DNA from: Micromonospora fulviviridis
GTDB taxonomy: Bacteria > Actinomycetota > Actinomycetes > Mycobacteriales > Micromonosporaceae
DNA length: 64,000 nt
Direction: 5' to 3'
NCBI RefSeq assembly: GCF_014648395.1
Contig: NZ_BMRA01000005.1
Coordinates: 376,011 to 440,010, forward strand
The translations under genes and the position numbers were made by a program. Below are positions 1 through 10,000 of this stretch, in pieces. A model generated the notes under the pieces. That model saw nothing but the letters and a program-made list of their open reading frames with translations, made no database searches and was not told the origin of the DNA. The first letter of the stretch is position 1. Each line of letters starts with the position of its first letter.

Positions 1-2997
1 GTCGAGGCCGGCTACGACGATGCCCGGCGGGACACGCTGCCGCTGCTGGTGTCGTACCGGCCGGGGTCGGCCCGCCGGGCGGCGGCGCCGGTGGCCGGCA
101 CGCGGGTGACCCGCGACCTGCCGGCCATCGGCGGCGCGGCGATGGTCGCGACGAAGGCCGACGCCGGCGCGGTCTGGGGTGCGGTCAGGGCGGACCGGGC
201 CGGCGCCCGGGTCGACGCGGCGGGGGATGTCGACCGGATCTGGCTGGACGGCCGGCGGCGGGTGACGCTGGACCACAGCGTGCCGCAGATCGGCGCCCCC
301 ACCGCCTGGGCCGCCGGCTTCACCGGCACGGGGGTCAGCGTCGCGGTGCTCGACACCGGCGTCGACCTCAGCCACCCGGACCTGGCCGGCCGGGTCGCCG
401 ACGCACGCAACTTCAGCGAGGCGCCCGAGTCGGACGACATGGTCGGGCACGGCACCCACGTCGCCTCGATCATCGCGGGCAGCGGGGCCGCCTCCGGCGG
501 GAAGTACCGGGGCGTCGCCCCCGACGCCACCCTGCTCTCCGGCAAGGTCTGCGAGAACCAGGGCTGCACCGAGTCGGCGATCCTCGCCGGCATGCAGTGG
601 GCCGCGGCCGAGAAGCACGCCACCGTGGTCAACATGAGCCTCAGCGGCGCGGACTTCCCCGAGGTCGACCCGCTGGAGCAGGCGGTCGAGACGCTGACCG
701 CGCAGACCGGCACGCTCTTCGTGGTGGCCGCCGGCAACGACGGCGCCGACGGCTCGGTCGGCTCGCCGGCCACCGCCGACGCCGCGCTGGCGGTCGGCGC
801 GGTCGACCGGGACGACGCCCTGGCCGACTTCTCCAGCCGCGGGCCGCGGGTCGACGGTGGGCTCAAGCCCGACATCACGGCCCCCGGCGTCGAGATCGTG
901 GCCGCCCGGGCCGCCAACGGCACCATCGGCGACCCGGTGGGGGAGAAGTACGTCGCCCTCTCCGGCACCTCGATGGCCACCCCGCACGTGGCCGGCGCGG
1001 CGGCGCTGCTCGCCCAGCAGCACCCCGGTTGGACGGCGGGGCGGTACAAGGCCACGCTGATGGCCTCGGCGAAGCCGCACCCCGACCAGACGGCGTTCCA
1101 GCAGGGCGCGGGACGGGTCGACGTGGCCCACGCGATCACCGAGCAGGTGACCAGCGAACCGCCGAGCGTCTCGTTCGGGGTGGCGGCCTGGCCGCACGGC
1201 GACGACCAGCCGACCGCCCGCACGGTCACCTACCGCAACGGCGGGACCGCCCCGCTCACCCTCGACCTCACCGCCGAGGTCACCGGTCCGGACGGGCGCG
1301 CCGCCCCGGCCGGCATGTTCACCCTCGGCGCGTCCCGGCTCACCGTGCCGGCCGGCGGGACGGCCCAGGTGACCGTCACCGCGGACACCCGGCTCGGCGG
1401 GCTGGACGGCTACTGGACCGGCCGGCTGGTCGCCCGAGCGGGCGACGCGACCGCGGTGACCCCGCTGGCCGTGAACCGCGAGGTGGAGAGCTACGACCTG
1501 ACCGTCGCGCACCGGGACCGGGCCGGCAAGCCCACCGGTGACTACTTCACCACCCTGGTCGGTCTGGACGGCGTCGTGTACCGGGACGTCTACGACCCCG
1601 ACGGCGAGGCGCGGGTCCGCCTCCCGAAGGGCCGGTACGGCGTGAACAGCCTGATCTACCGGCCCGGCGACGAGGGCTGGACCGAGGTGTCCATGCTGGC
1701 CCAGCCCGAGCTGGTGGTGAGCGGCGACCAGCGGCTCACCGTCGACGCCCGGCGGGCGAAGCCGATCCGGTCCACCGTGCCGCAGCGCGGCGCGGCCCCG
1801 CAGCTGATCGACCTCTCGGCCAACTGGTTCACCGAGGAATCCTCCTACGGGTTCGGGCTCTGGGCGTCCAGCTTCGACGGCCTCTACAGCGCCCAGCTCG
1901 GGCGCACCGTCTCCGACTCGCTCTTCGTCGGCGCCCTGGCCAGCCAGTGGACCGAGCCCACGGCGCCGGAACGCAGCCCGTACTTCTACGCCCTCAACGA
2001 GCTGTTCCCGGGCCGGATGCCGACCGGGTCCGTCCGGCACTACCGGCCCGCCGACCTGGCCACCGTGACGCACCGGTTCGCGGCCGGCTACGCGGGGCTG
2101 GAGAACGAGCGGTTCGTCTTCCCGGACTCCGACTACAACATCGGCGGCTCGGCGATCGTCGTGCCCGTTCCGGTGCCCGGCAAGCGGGTCGAGCACTACA
2201 GCACGGCCCGTACCCGCTGGAGTTCCGAACTCGACTTCGGCCAGCGGGGCGAGGACGGCTGGCTGGAGGTGCGGGCGGTGCTGGAGTCGGTGCCCACCCG
2301 GTACCGGGCCGGCCGGACCTACCGGGAGGACTGGAACAGCGCGCCGTACGGGCCGTCCTTCCCGCAGCCGCGCTGGCCGGAGCAGGGCGTCACGCGCAAC
2401 GGCGACACCCTCGTCGTCGCCCTGCCGGTGCACAGCGACGCCGCCGGCCACCCCGGGGGCTCGCTCAACGACACCGAACGGACCGCCCTCTACCGCAACG
2501 GGAAGCTGCTCGCCGAGCAGGCCGCCGCGGGGTACGGCGAGTTCCAGGTGGCGCCGGGCGCGGCGAGCTACCGGCTGGAGACCTCGGCCACGCGGGGCTT
2601 CACCGACCTGAGCACCGAGGTGTCGGCGAGCTGGACGTTCCGCTCCCGGCGCGTCCCGGGTGACGACTGGGTGCGGCTGCCCGCCATGGCGGTCCGCTTC
2701 GCCCCGCCGCTGGCCGTGGACAACAGCGCACCGGCCGGCCGGACCTTCACCATCCCGGTGACCGTGCAGCGGCAGCCCGGCGCGCCGGCCGCCCCGGTCA
2801 CGGCGCTCACCGTCGACGTCTCGTACGACGGCGGGAAGACCTGGCAGAAGGCGGCCCTGCACAAGCAGGGCGCGGGCTGGGCGGCCACCGTCCGGCACCC
2901 GGCCGGACCCGGCTACGTCTCGTTGCGGGCCGCCGCCCGGGACGGCGCCGGCAACACGGTCACCCAGCGGATCATCCAGGCGTACCGCCTGCGGTGA
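1..2997 (+). CDS. S8 family serine peptidase (subtilase), 5' end outside window
   Basis: The frame is open from base 1, so the true start and any signal peptide lie upstream; the GTG at 49 is internal. The catalytic triad is visible: Asp at window codon 118 (VLDTGVD), His at codon 150 (GHGTHVAS) and Ser at codon 324 (GTSMATPHVAG). The subtilase domain ends near codon 370. The remaining 620 or so codons look like beta-sandwich and jelly-roll segments, including a stretch near the C terminus with YDGGKTWQKA, a pattern typical of fibronectin-like modules in large secreted actinobacterial subtilases. It is probably an extracellular protease. It ends before a strong hairpin and is convergent with dapD. 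Confidence 0.93.
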   Translation, partial: VEAGYDDARRDTLPLLVSYRPGSARRAAAPVAGTRVTRDLPAIGGAAMVATKADAGAVWGAVRADRAGARVDAAGDVDRIWLDGRRRVTLDHSVPQIGAPTAWAAGFTGTGVSVAVLDTGVDLSHPDLAGRVADARNFSEAPESDDMVGHGTHVASIIAGSGAASGGKYRGVAPDATLLSGKVCENQGCTESAILAGMQWAAAEKHATVVNMSLSGADFPEVDPLEQAVETLTAQTGTLFVVAAGNDGADGSVGSPATADAALAVGAVDRDDALADFSSRGPRVDGGLKPDITAPGVEIVAARAANGTIGDPVGEKYVALSGTSMATPHVAGAAALLAQQHPGWTAGRYKATLMASAKPHPDQTAFQQGAGRVDVAHAITEQVTSEPPSVSFGVAAWPHGDDQPTARTVTYRNGGTAPLTLDLTAEVTGPDGRAAPAGMFTLGASRLTVPAGGTAQVTVTADTRLGGLDGYWTGRLVARAGDATAVTPLAVNREVESYDLTVAHRDRAGKPTGDYFTTLVGLDGVVYRDVYDPDGEARVRLPKGRYGVNSLIYRPGDEGWTEVSMLAQPELVVSGDQRLTVDARRAKPIRSTVPQRGAAPQLIDLSANWFTEESSYGFGLWASSFDGLYSAQLGRTVSDSLFVGALASQWTEPTAPERSPYFYALNELFPGRMPTGSVRHYRPADLATVTHRFAAGYAGLENERFVFPDSDYNIGGSAIVVPVPVPGKRVEHYSTARTRWSSELDFGQRGEDGWLEVRAVLESVPTRYRAGRTYREDWNSAPYGPSFPQPRWPEQGVTRNGDTLVVALPVHSDAAGHPGGSLNDTERTALYRNGKLLAEQAAAGYGEFQVAPGAASYRLETSATRGFTDLSTEVSASWTFRSRRVPGDDWVRLPAMAVRFAPPLAVDNSAPAGRTFTIPVTVQRQPGAPAAPVTALTVDVSYDGGKTWQKAALHKQGAGWAATVRHPAGPGYVSLRAAARDGAGNTVTQRIIQAYRLR

Positions 2998-3009
2998 ACC
3001 GGACGGCGG

Positions 3010-3038
3010 GCGGGCCGGGGCGTCGCGCCCCGGCCCGC
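3010..3038. terminator. Hairpin between subtilase and dapD
   Basis: A perfect 13-bp inverted repeat (3010-3022 with 3026-3038) closes on a 3-nt loop. It sits between the convergent subtilase and dapD stop codons. There is no T tract on either side, as is common in G+C-rich actinobacteria, so it is probably a bidirectional terminator. Confidence 0.65.
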
Positions 3039-3051
3039 TCCGCGTCGCCGG

Positions 3052-4011
3052 TCAGTCGTTGGCGTGCAGCGCCGCGTTCAGCTCGATGCCCCGGCCGGTG
3101 CGCGGCTTCGCCTCCAGCGCGCCGGTCACCGAGTTGCGCCAGAACAGCAGGCCGTCCACCCCGGAGAGCTCGCGCGCCTTGACCACCCGGCCGTCCGGCA
3201 GGGTGATCTTCGAGGCGGCGGTGATGTAGCAGCCGGCCTCCACCACGCAGTCGTCGCCGAGGGTGATGCCCACCCCGGCGTTCGCGCCCACCAGGCTCCG
3301 CTCGCCGATGCGCACCTTTTCGGTGCCGCCGCCGGAGAGGGTGCCCATGATCGACGCGCCGCCGCCGATGTCGGAGCCGTCGCCGACCACCACGCCCTGC
3401 ACGATCCGCCCCTCGACCATCGAGGTGCCCAGCGTGCCGGCGTTGAAGTTGACGAAGCCCTCGTGCATCACGGTGGTGCCGGCGGCCAGGTGCGCGCCGA
3501 GCCGGACCCGGTCGGCGTCGGCGATCCGCACGCCGGCGGGGACCACGTAGTCGGTCATCCGGGGGAACTTGTCCACCCCGTGGACGCTCAGGTGGCGGCC
3601 GGCGGCCCGCTCGATGACCCGCAGCTCGTCGACCCGCTCCGGCGGGCACGGCCCGGCCGAGGTCCAGGCCACGTTGGCCAGCTTGCCGAAGATGCCGTCG
3701 AGGTTCAGCTCGTTGGGCCGCACCAGGCGGTGGGAGAGCAGGTGCAACCGCAGGTACGCGTCGGCCGCGTCCTTGATCGGGTCGTCCAGCGAGCCGATCA
3801 CGGTGACCACCTGGACCGTGCGCAGGCCGGGCAGCGCCCGCTCGCCGATCGCGCCGGGCGGCAGGTCGAGCACGTCGGCCTGGTCCTCCCCGGGGACCAG
3901 CGGCAGCTCGCCGAGCCCCAGCTTGCCGGTCGGGTACCAGGTGTCCAGCACCTGGTCTTCAGCGGTGATCGTGGCCAGGCCGATGCCCCAGGCAGACTGT
4001 GCGGTCGTCAC
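3052..4011 (-). CDS. dapD: 2,3,4,5-tetrahydropyridine-2,6-dicarboxylate N-succinyltransferase
   Basis: 319 aa. DapD transfers succinyl from succinyl-CoA to tetrahydrodipicolinate in the succinylase branch of lysine and meso-diaminopimelate synthesis. The N terminus ([20 protein letters not shown]) matches actinobacterial DapD. The central and C-terminal part shows hexapeptide-type repeats of a left-handed beta helix ([31 protein letters not shown]). The GTG at 4011 is chosen because a TACCGT -10 box ends 7 nt upstream, which implies a leaderless message. No RBS is visible and the family N terminus begins there. It diverges from dapE, the next succinylase-pathway enzyme in this window. Confidence 0.95.
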   Translation of the reverse strand: MTTAQSAWGIGLATITAEDQVLDTWYPTGKLGLGELPLVPGEDQADVLDLPPGAIGERALPGLRTVQVVTVIGSLDDPIKDAADAYLRLHLLSHRLVRPNELNLDGIFGKLANVAWTSAGPCPPERVDELRVIERAAGRHLSVHGVDKFPRMTDYVVPAGVRIADADRVRLGAHLAAGTTVMHEGFVNFNAGTLGTSMVEGRIVQGVVVGDGSDIGGGASIMGTLSGGGTEKVRIGERSLVGANAGVGITLGDDCVVEAGCYITAASKITLPDGRVVKARELSGVDGLLFWRNSVTGALEAKPRTGRGIELNAALHAND

Positions 4012-4018
4012 GAAAATG

Positions 4019-4028
4019 ACGGTACCGT
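4019..4028. promoter_or_regulatory. Palindromic -10 element shared by dapD and dapE
   Basis: ACGGTACCGT is a perfect 10-bp palindrome. It contains TACCGT (TANNNT) on the plus strand at 4023-4028 and on the minus strand at 4024-4019. Exactly 7 nt separate each box from the corresponding start codon (dapE ATG 4036, dapD GTG 4011). Transcription in both directions would therefore start at or next to the first codon. Neither side has a convincing -35 hexamer. The assignment is inferred from sequence symmetry. Confidence 0.7.
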
Positions 4029-4035
4029 GCCACAC

Positions 4036-5109
4036 ATGCAGAACCCGTTGACCCCCGAGGTCTTGGCCGATCCGGTGGCGCTGACCCGCGCGCTGGTCGA
4101 CATCGAGTCCGTCTCCCTCAACGAGAAGGCGATCGCCGACTGCGTCGAGGAGGTGCTGCGGGGCGTTCCCCACCTCACCACCTACCGGCACTCCAACACG
4201 GTGATGGCGCGTACCGACCTGGGCCGGGCGCAGCGGGTGGTGCTCGCCGGCCACCTGGACACCGTCCCGCTGAACGACAACTTCCCGTCGACCATGCGCG
4301 GCGACCTGATGTACGGCTGCGGCACCTCCGACATGAAGTCCGGCGTGGCCTTCGCGCTGCACCTGGCGGTGACCCTGCCCGACCCGCGCTACGACGTCAC
4401 CTACTTCTTCTACGAGGCCGAGGAGATCGAGTCGAGGTACAACGGCCTCACCCTGGTCTCCCAGGCGCACCCGGAGTGGCTGGAGGCCGACTTCGCGGTG
4501 CTGCTGGAGCCGACGTACGGGATCGTCGAGGCGGGCTGCCAGGGCACCATGCGCGCGATCGTCACCACCCACGGCGAGCGCGCCCACGCGGCCCGGTCCT
4601 GGCACGGGGTGAACGCCATCCACGGCGCCGGCGAGGTGCTGCGCCGGCTGACCGCGTACGAGGCGCGCCGGGTGACCATCGAGGGCTGCGACTACCGCGA
4701 GGGCCTGAACGCGGTGCGGATCACCGGCGGCGTGGCGGGCAACGTCATCCCGGACCGCTGCGACATCGAGATCAACTACCGGTACGCCCCGGACCGTGAC
4801 CCGGCCGGGGCCGAGGCGCACCTGCGCGAGGTCTTCGCCGGCTTCGACCTGGCGGTCACCGACGCGGCGGCCGGCGCGGCACCGGGCCTGGACAACCCGC
4901 CGGCGCAGGAGTTCCTGGCCGCGGTCGGCGCGGCCCCGATCGGCAAGCTGGGCTGGACGGACGTGGCCCGGTTCGCGGCCATGGGCATCCCGGCGCTGAA
5001 CTTCGGTCCCGGCGACCCCAACCTGGCCCACCACAAGGACGAGCACGTCGAGCTGACCAAGATCCGTGACGGCGCGGCCACCCTGCACCGCTGGCTCGCG
5101 TCGTCCTGA
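4036..5109 (+). CDS. dapE: Succinyl-diaminopimelate desuccinylase
   Basis: 357 aa, M20 metallopeptidase family. DapE removes succinate from N-succinyl-LL-2,6-diaminopimelate. Visible features are the metal-site His/Asp in [10 protein letters not shown], the second conserved Asp in GTSDMKSG, the catalytic acid in YEAEEIE, and a C-terminal metal His in the HHKDEHVE segment. The ATG at 4036 sits 7 nt after a TACCGT box and has no Shine-Dalgarno, so leaderless translation is likely. A GTG at 4027 is in frame but overlaps the -10 box and is rejected. Confidence 0.95.
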   Translation: MQNPLTPEVLADPVALTRALVDIESVSLNEKAIADCVEEVLRGVPHLTTYRHSNTVMARTDLGRAQRVVLAGHLDTVPLNDNFPSTMRGDLMYGCGTSDMKSGVAFALHLAVTLPDPRYDVTYFFYEAEEIESRYNGLTLVSQAHPEWLEADFAVLLEPTYGIVEAGCQGTMRAIVTTHGERAHAARSWHGVNAIHGAGEVLRRLTAYEARRVTIEGCDYREGLNAVRITGGVAGNVIPDRCDIEINYRYAPDRDPAGAEAHLREVFAGFDLAVTDAAAGAAPGLDNPPAQEFLAAVGAAPIGKLGWTDVARFAAMGIPALNFGPGDPNLAHHKDEHVELTKIRDGAATLHRWLASS

Positions 5110-5117
5110 GGACGCGA

Positions 5118-5150
5118 CCGGGGGCCCGCGTCACTGACGCGGACCCCCGG
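5118..5150. terminator. Hairpin after dapE
   Basis: Two 16-nt arms (5118-5133, 5135-5150) pair at 15 of 16 positions around a tiny loop. The element lies between the dapE stop and the stop of the convergent small gene at 5169. It is a probable bidirectional terminator without a T tract. Confidence 0.7.
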
Positions 5151-5168
5151 ATCGGGCCGGCCGGACCG

Positions 5169-5330
5169 TCAGACGGTGGTGCTGAGCGCCGTGTCCGTCT
5201 CGGTGCTCTCGCCGGAGAGGTCGGTGTGGTGGGCTTCCATCATCCGGGCGCGGCGGCGCTCGGCCACCACGTCACGGATCCGCCGCTGCATCTGCCGGCG
5301 GATCCGGATCATCTCGCTGTTGCTGATCAA
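5169..5330 (-). CDS. Small basic conserved protein (53 aa)
   Basis: The TTG at 5330 is chosen because GGGGGAGGAG lies about 6 nt upstream, a strong Shine-Dalgarno. The frame is open further upstream (to 5405) but without an RBS. The protein has an Arg-rich middle (MIRIRRQMQRRI then ERRRARMME) and an acidic Ser/Thr-rich tail. No enzymatic domain is visible. It resembles short uncharacterised actinobacterial proteins and could bind nucleic acid or a partner through an amphipathic helix, but this is a guess. Expression is probably from the TACTAT box at 5388-5393, upstream of an inverted repeat. Confidence 0.6.
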   Translation of the reverse strand: MISNSEMIRIRRQMQRRIRDVVAERRRARMMEAHHTDLSGESTETDTALSTTV

Positions 5331-5364
5331 CGCTGGCTCCTCCCCCGAAGGCGCGTCGCCGGGG

Positions 5365-5393
5365 CATACCCGGTATGTGAATAGTAAGACGTA
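5365..5393 (-). promoter_or_regulatory. Candidate promoter and operator of the 53-aa gene
   Basis: On the minus strand TACTAT (5393-5388) fits a -10 box. Just downstream, around the expected start point, is a perfect inverted repeat CATACC-C-GGTATG (5365-5377). The spacing to the TTG start leaves roughly a 50-nt leader with a strong RBS. The repeat placement suggests repressor control; the regulator is unknown. Confidence 0.4.
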
Positions 5394-5474
5394 CGAGCGA
5401 GCCATTTAGTTGCCCATGATCACGAAGAATTTCTCCGGGTCGCCCGCCTCCGCACCGCGCCGCCCCACCTCCAC

Positions 5475-5480
5475 TACGGT
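5475..5480 (+). promoter_or_regulatory. -10 box for the LOG-family operon
   Basis: TACGGT ends 6 nt before the ATG at 5487 and no Shine-Dalgarno precedes that ATG. This fits leaderless transcription, seen at many genes in this window. Confidence 0.5.
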
Positions 5481-5486
5481 GGCCCC

Positions 5487-6353
5487 ATGAGCCAGAGCAA
5501 CGGACGGCCAGCCGGTCGCGGGCCGAGCGGGGAGCGGCACCGGGGCGCCGTCACGCTGCGCAACCGGGCCATCCCGACCAGCACCGCCGACCAGCGGCTG
5601 CTCGACTCCCGGGGCCGGGGCGACTGGAAGACCAAGGACGCCTGGCGGGCGCTGCGCATCCTGTCCGAGTTCGTCGAGGGCTTCGACACCCTCGCCGACC
5701 TGCCGCCCGCGGTGAGCGTCTTCGGCTCGGCCCGGAGCAAGCCGGAGAGCCCCGAGTGCCGGCTGGCCGAGGAGCTGGGCGGCGCGCTGGCCCGGGCCGG
5801 CTACGCGGTGATCACCGGCGGCGGGCCGGGCGTGATGGAGGCGGCCAACCGGGGCGCCGGCCAGGCGGGCGGGCTCTCCGTGGGGCTGGGCATCGAGCTG
5901 CCGTTCGAGCAGGGCCTCAACGACTGGGTCGACCTCGCCATCGACTTCCGCTACTTCTTCGCCCGCAAGACCATGTTCGTCAAGTACGCCCAGGCGTTCG
6001 TGGTGCTGCCCGGCGGCTTCGGCACCATGGACGAGCTCTTCGAGGCGCTCACCCTGGTGCAGACCGGCAAGGTGACCCGCTTCCCGGTGGTGCTGATGGG
6101 CGTCGACTACTGGCGGGGCCTGCTCGACTGGCTGCGCAACACCATGGCGGCCGAGGGCAAGATCGGCCCGACCGACCTGGACCTGATCTGCCTCACCGAC
6201 GACGTCAACGAGGCGGTCCGCCACATCGTGGAGGCCGAGGCGGTGCTCTCCGCCGAGCAGGAGGCGGTCCGCGAGGAGGCGGTCGCCCGGTCCGCCGCCG
6301 ACCAGCAGGCTGCCGCCGAGGCCGCCCCCGAAGGGCCGGCGGAGCAGGGCTGA
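5487..6353 (+). CDS. TIGR00730 family Rossmann-fold (LOG-like) protein, long form
   Basis: 288 aa. The lysine-decarboxylase-like LOG motif PGGFGTMDE and a preceding GGGPGVMEAANRGA nucleotide loop are clear. LOG proteins hydrolyse cytokinin riboside 5'-monophosphate and related nucleotides to free base and ribose 5-phosphate. About 70 residues precede the core and an Ala/Glu-rich tail follows it, making it longer than the usual 180-200 aa. The ATG is placed 6 nt after a TACGGT box. The next gene starts 1 nt after the stop and encodes a second LOG protein, so the two are probably cotranscribed. Confidence 0.88.
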   Translation: MSQSNGRPAGRGPSGERHRGAVTLRNRAIPTSTADQRLLDSRGRGDWKTKDAWRALRILSEFVEGFDTLADLPPAVSVFGSARSKPESPECRLAEELGGALARAGYAVITGGGPGVMEAANRGAGQAGGLSVGLGIELPFEQGLNDWVDLAIDFRYFFARKTMFVKYAQAFVVLPGGFGTMDELFEALTLVQTGKVTRFPVVLMGVDYWRGLLDWLRNTMAAEGKIGPTDLDLICLTDDVNEAVRHIVEAEAVLSAEQEAVREEAVARSAADQQAAAEAAPEGPAEQG

Positions 6354-6354
6354 C

Positions 6355-6900
6355 ATGGCCAACGTCTGCGTGTTCTGCGCGTCCTCGCGTACCCTCGACG
6401 CCCGCTGGCTGGACCTGGCCGCCGAGACCGGCGCGGCGCTGGCCCGGCGCGGGCACACGCTGGTCAGCGGCGGTGGGTGCGTGGGGATGATGGGCGCGGT
6501 GGCCGACGGGGCGCGGGCCGCGGGCGGCCGCACCCTCGGTGTCATCCCGCAGGCCCTGGTCGACCTGGAGGTCGCCGACCTGGCCTCGGACGAGCTGCTG
6601 GTCACCGACGGGATGGCCAGCCGCAAGACCCTGATGATCGACAAGTCGGACGCGTTCGTCGCCCTGCCCGGCGGCCTCGGCACCCTGGACGAGCTCTTCG
6701 AGGTCTGGACGACCGCCACCCTGGCCATGCACGCCAAGCCGATGGTGCTGGTCGACGCCGACGGCTTCTACCGCCCCCTCCTCGACTGGCTGCGCACCCT
6801 GGCCGACCAGCACTTCCTCAAGCCCGCCGGCCTGGACCTCCTCCTGGTGGCCGACACGGTCCCCGAGGCCCTGAACCTCCTGGACGCCCGCCTCACCTGA
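6355..6900 (+). CDS. TIGR00730 family Rossmann-fold (LOG-like) protein, short form
   Basis: 181 aa, the standard LOG length. It has the N-terminal VCVFCASS strand-loop, GGGCVGMMGAVADGA, and the catalytic motif PGGLGTLDE. It is probably a nucleoside-monophosphate phosphoribohydrolase. It starts 1 nt after the stop of the longer paralogue, so translational coupling is likely. The two proteins are clearly different in sequence and not a recent duplication. No partner gene in the window fixes the substrate. Confidence 0.9.
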   Translation: MANVCVFCASSRTLDARWLDLAAETGAALARRGHTLVSGGGCVGMMGAVADGARAAGGRTLGVIPQALVDLEVADLASDELLVTDGMASRKTLMIDKSDAFVALPGGLGTLDELFEVWTTATLAMHAKPMVLVDADGFYRPLLDWLRTLADQHFLKPAGLDLLLVADTVPEALNLLDARLT

Positions 6901-6916
6901 CCCGCGCCCACCGCGG

Positions 6917-6974
6917 TCGATCATGAGGTTGACGGCGAAGTCGATCTCCTGGGTGCCGCCAACCTCATGATCGA
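6917..6974. repeat. Imperfect palindrome (REP-like), copy A
   Basis: Arms 6917-6936 and 6955-6974 pair at 19 of 20 positions around an 18-nt loop. The outer 15 bp (TCGATCATGAGGTTG) are perfect. The same core GATCATGAGGTTG recurs in the palindrome at 34171-34225, so this is a dispersed element rather than only a local terminator. It lies between the second LOG gene and adnA and may also stop transcription. Confidence 0.75.
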
Positions 6975-7043
6975 GGTGAGCTGGGGGTGCGGGGGTACGC
7001 GGCGGGTTTCCCGGTGTCGTACCGGCGTGGTGGGATGTCGGGG

Positions 7044-10000
7044 ATGCAGGCGTATCGGCTGGTGCGCCGGGCCGGTGGGGTGGGGACGGGGGTCGCCCAC
7101 GCCACCGGGGCGGGGCAGGGGGGTGGTCGGTCCGGTGGGCCGGCCAGGACGGAGCCGCGATCCGGGGGGTCCGCGGGCGATGCCGCGCACCCGCCGCCGC
7201 GCCGGCCGGATCCGGTGCAGGCCGAGGTCGTCGCGCACACCGACGGGCCGATGCTGGTCGTCGGCGGCCCCGGCACCGGCAAGACCGACACCCTGGTCGA
7301 GGCGGTCGCCGCCCGGGTGGCCGAGGGCGTCGACCCGGAGCACGTCCTGGTGCTCACCTTCGGCCGGCGGGGCGCCACCGACCTGCGCCACCGGATCGAG
7401 GCGCGGATCGCCGGCGACGGCCACCGCGTGGTCCGCGAGCCGCTGGTCCGCACCTTCCCGGCGTACGCCTTCGGGCTGCTCCGCCGGGCCGCCGCCGAGC
7501 GCGGCGAACCCTCGCCCCGGCTGCTCACCGGCCCCGAACAGGACCTGATCATCCGCGAGCTGCTCGACGTGGTGGGCGAGGAGCCGGGGGACGACCCGGT
7601 CGGGTGGCCGGAGGACCTGCTCCCGGCGCTGCGCACCCGGGCCTTCGCCCAGCAGCTCCGCGACCTGCTCATGCGCGCCGCCGAGCGGGGCGTCGGCCCG
7701 GTCGAGCTGGCCCGGCTGGGGGAGAAGCTGGGCCGCGCCGACTGGCCGGCCGCCGCCCGCTTCCTCCGCGAGTACGTGGCCGTCCTCGCCCTGCGCGACG
7801 TGAGCAACCGGGGCTCGATCGCGTACGACCCGGCCGAGCTGGTCCGGGCCGCCACCGGCATGCTCCTCGACGACCCGGAGCTGCTGGCCGCCGAGCGCCG
7901 ACGGCTGGCCCACGTCTACGTCGACGAGCTGGCCGACACCGACCCCGCCCAGCTCGACCTGCTCGCCGTCGTGGCCGGCGGCGGCAAGTCCCTGGTCGCC
8001 TTCGCCGACCCGGACTCCTCCACGTACGCCTTCCGCGGCGCCGACCCGGCCGGGGTGACCACCTTCCCGCACCGGTTCCGCACCGCCTCCGGGGCGCCGG
8101 CGGCCCAGGTCGCGCTGACCACCTCCTACCGGGCCGGCCCCGAGCTGCTGGCGGCGACCGCCCGGCTGGCCCGCCGGCTGCGCGGCCCGGCGGCGCACCG
8201 GCGGCTGCGCCCGCTCCCCGACGCCCCGCCCGGCGCCGTGGAGGTACGCACCTTCCGCTCGGCCACCAGCGAGTCCGCCTGGCTGGCCCACGCGCTGCGC
8301 GAGGCGCACCTGCTCGACGGGGTGCCCTGGTCCCGGATGGCGGTGCTGGTCCGCTCCACCGGCCGGCAGCTGCCCTCGCTGCGGCGCGCCCTGCACACCG
8401 CCGGGGTGCCGACCGTGGTGCACGGCGAGGACCTGCCGCTGCACCTCCAGCCCGGTGTGGCCCCGCTGCTGCTCCTGCTCCGTTGCGCGCTCGACCCCGA
8501 CCGGCTCGACGAGGAGTCGGCGGTCGCCCTGCTGCACTCGCCGCTGGGCGGCGCGGACCCGCTCGCCGAGCGGCGGCTGCGCCAGGGGCTGCGCGCGCTC
8601 GCGCTGGCCGCTGGCGACCGCCGCCCCTCCGGCGAGCTGATCGTCGAGGCGCTGCGCGACCCGGCCGAGCTGGCCACCGTCGAGCGGCGCTGGGCCGCCC
8701 CGGCACAGGCCGTGGCGCACCTGCTGGAGACGGCCCGGCAGGCCGCCGCCACCCCCGGCGCGACCGCCGAGGACGTGCTCTGGGCGGTGTGGCGGGAGAG
8801 CGGCCTGGCCGAGCGCTGGGCCGGGGCGATCACCCGGGGCCGGGCGGCCACCGGGGAGCACGAGACCGCGCAGCGCTGGCGGGCCGAGGCCGCCGACCGC
8901 GACCTCGACGCGGTCATGGTGCTCTTCGACGCGGCGGCCCGGTTCACCGACCGGCTGCCCGGCGCGCGCACCGAGGTCTTCCTCGACCACGTGCTCGGTC
9001 AGGAGCTGCCGGCCGACACGCTCGCCGCCAGCGCCGACCGGGGCGAGGCCGTCCGCCTGCTCACCGCGCACGCCGCCAAGGGCCTGGAGTGGGACCTGGT
9101 CGTCGTCGCCGGGGTGCAGGAGGGCGTCTGGCCGGACCTGCGGCTGCGCGGCAGCCTGCTCGGCTCGGAGCGGCTGGTCGACGTGCTGGCCGGGCGGGCC
9201 GACGGCGCCGGGCTGCGGGCCAGCCTGGTCGGGCAGACCTCGGCGCTGCTGGACGAGGAGCGCCGGCTGTTCCACGTCGCCGTCAGCCGGGCCCGGCGCC
9301 GGCTGCTGGTCACCGCGGTCGCCTCGGCGGCGGTGGGCGGCGACGACCACGAGGAGCAGCCGAGCCGCTTCCTGCACGAGCTGGCCGCCACCGACCCGCC
9401 CGCCGTCGGCGGAGGCGGCACCACCCCACCCGGCCCGGACCCGGGCCCGCGCCCGAGCGGCCCGGCCGGCGGCAACCCGGCCGGCGACGGTGCCGCGCTG
9501 GCCGTGCCGGGGGCGTCGGACGGGCCGGTGCCGGCCGGGGACGAGGACCCGCAGGACGGGACGCCGGGCGCGCTGCCGGTCACCCTGCCGCCGCGCGGGC
9601 TCACCCTGTCGGCGCTGGTGGCGGAGCTGCGTACCGCGGTCACCGACCCGGCCGCGCCGGTCACCCGGCGGCGCGCGGCGGCGGCCGAGCTGGCCCGGCT
9701 GGCCGCCGCCGGGGTGCCCGGCGCGCACCCGGACGACTGGTGGGGACTGCGCGGCCTCTCCGACGACCGGCCGCTGGTCGACGAGGGCGAGCCGGTGAAG
9801 GTCACCCCGTCGGCCATGGAGAGCGCGCTCCGGTGCAGCCTGCGCTGGCTGCTGGAACGGCACGGCGGCAGCGCCCCGGCCAGCGCGGCGCAGGGCGTCG
9901 GCAACCTGGTGCACGCCGCCGCCATGCTGGCCGAGGACGCCAGCGTCGACCGGACCGCCCTGCTGGAGTACGTGGCCGCCCGGTTCGACGCCATCGAGCT

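Noticed and set aside
3052..5088. A 678-codon open frame on the minus strand that runs through dapE into dapD.
   Set aside because: Only its last 319 codons are dapD. The part opposite dapE is an antisense frame kept open by high G+C, with no family similarity.
6917..6974. The palindrome before adnA as a plain terminator.
   Set aside because: It has an 18-nt loop and no T tract, and its core recurs at 34171. I treat it as a repeat that may also terminate.
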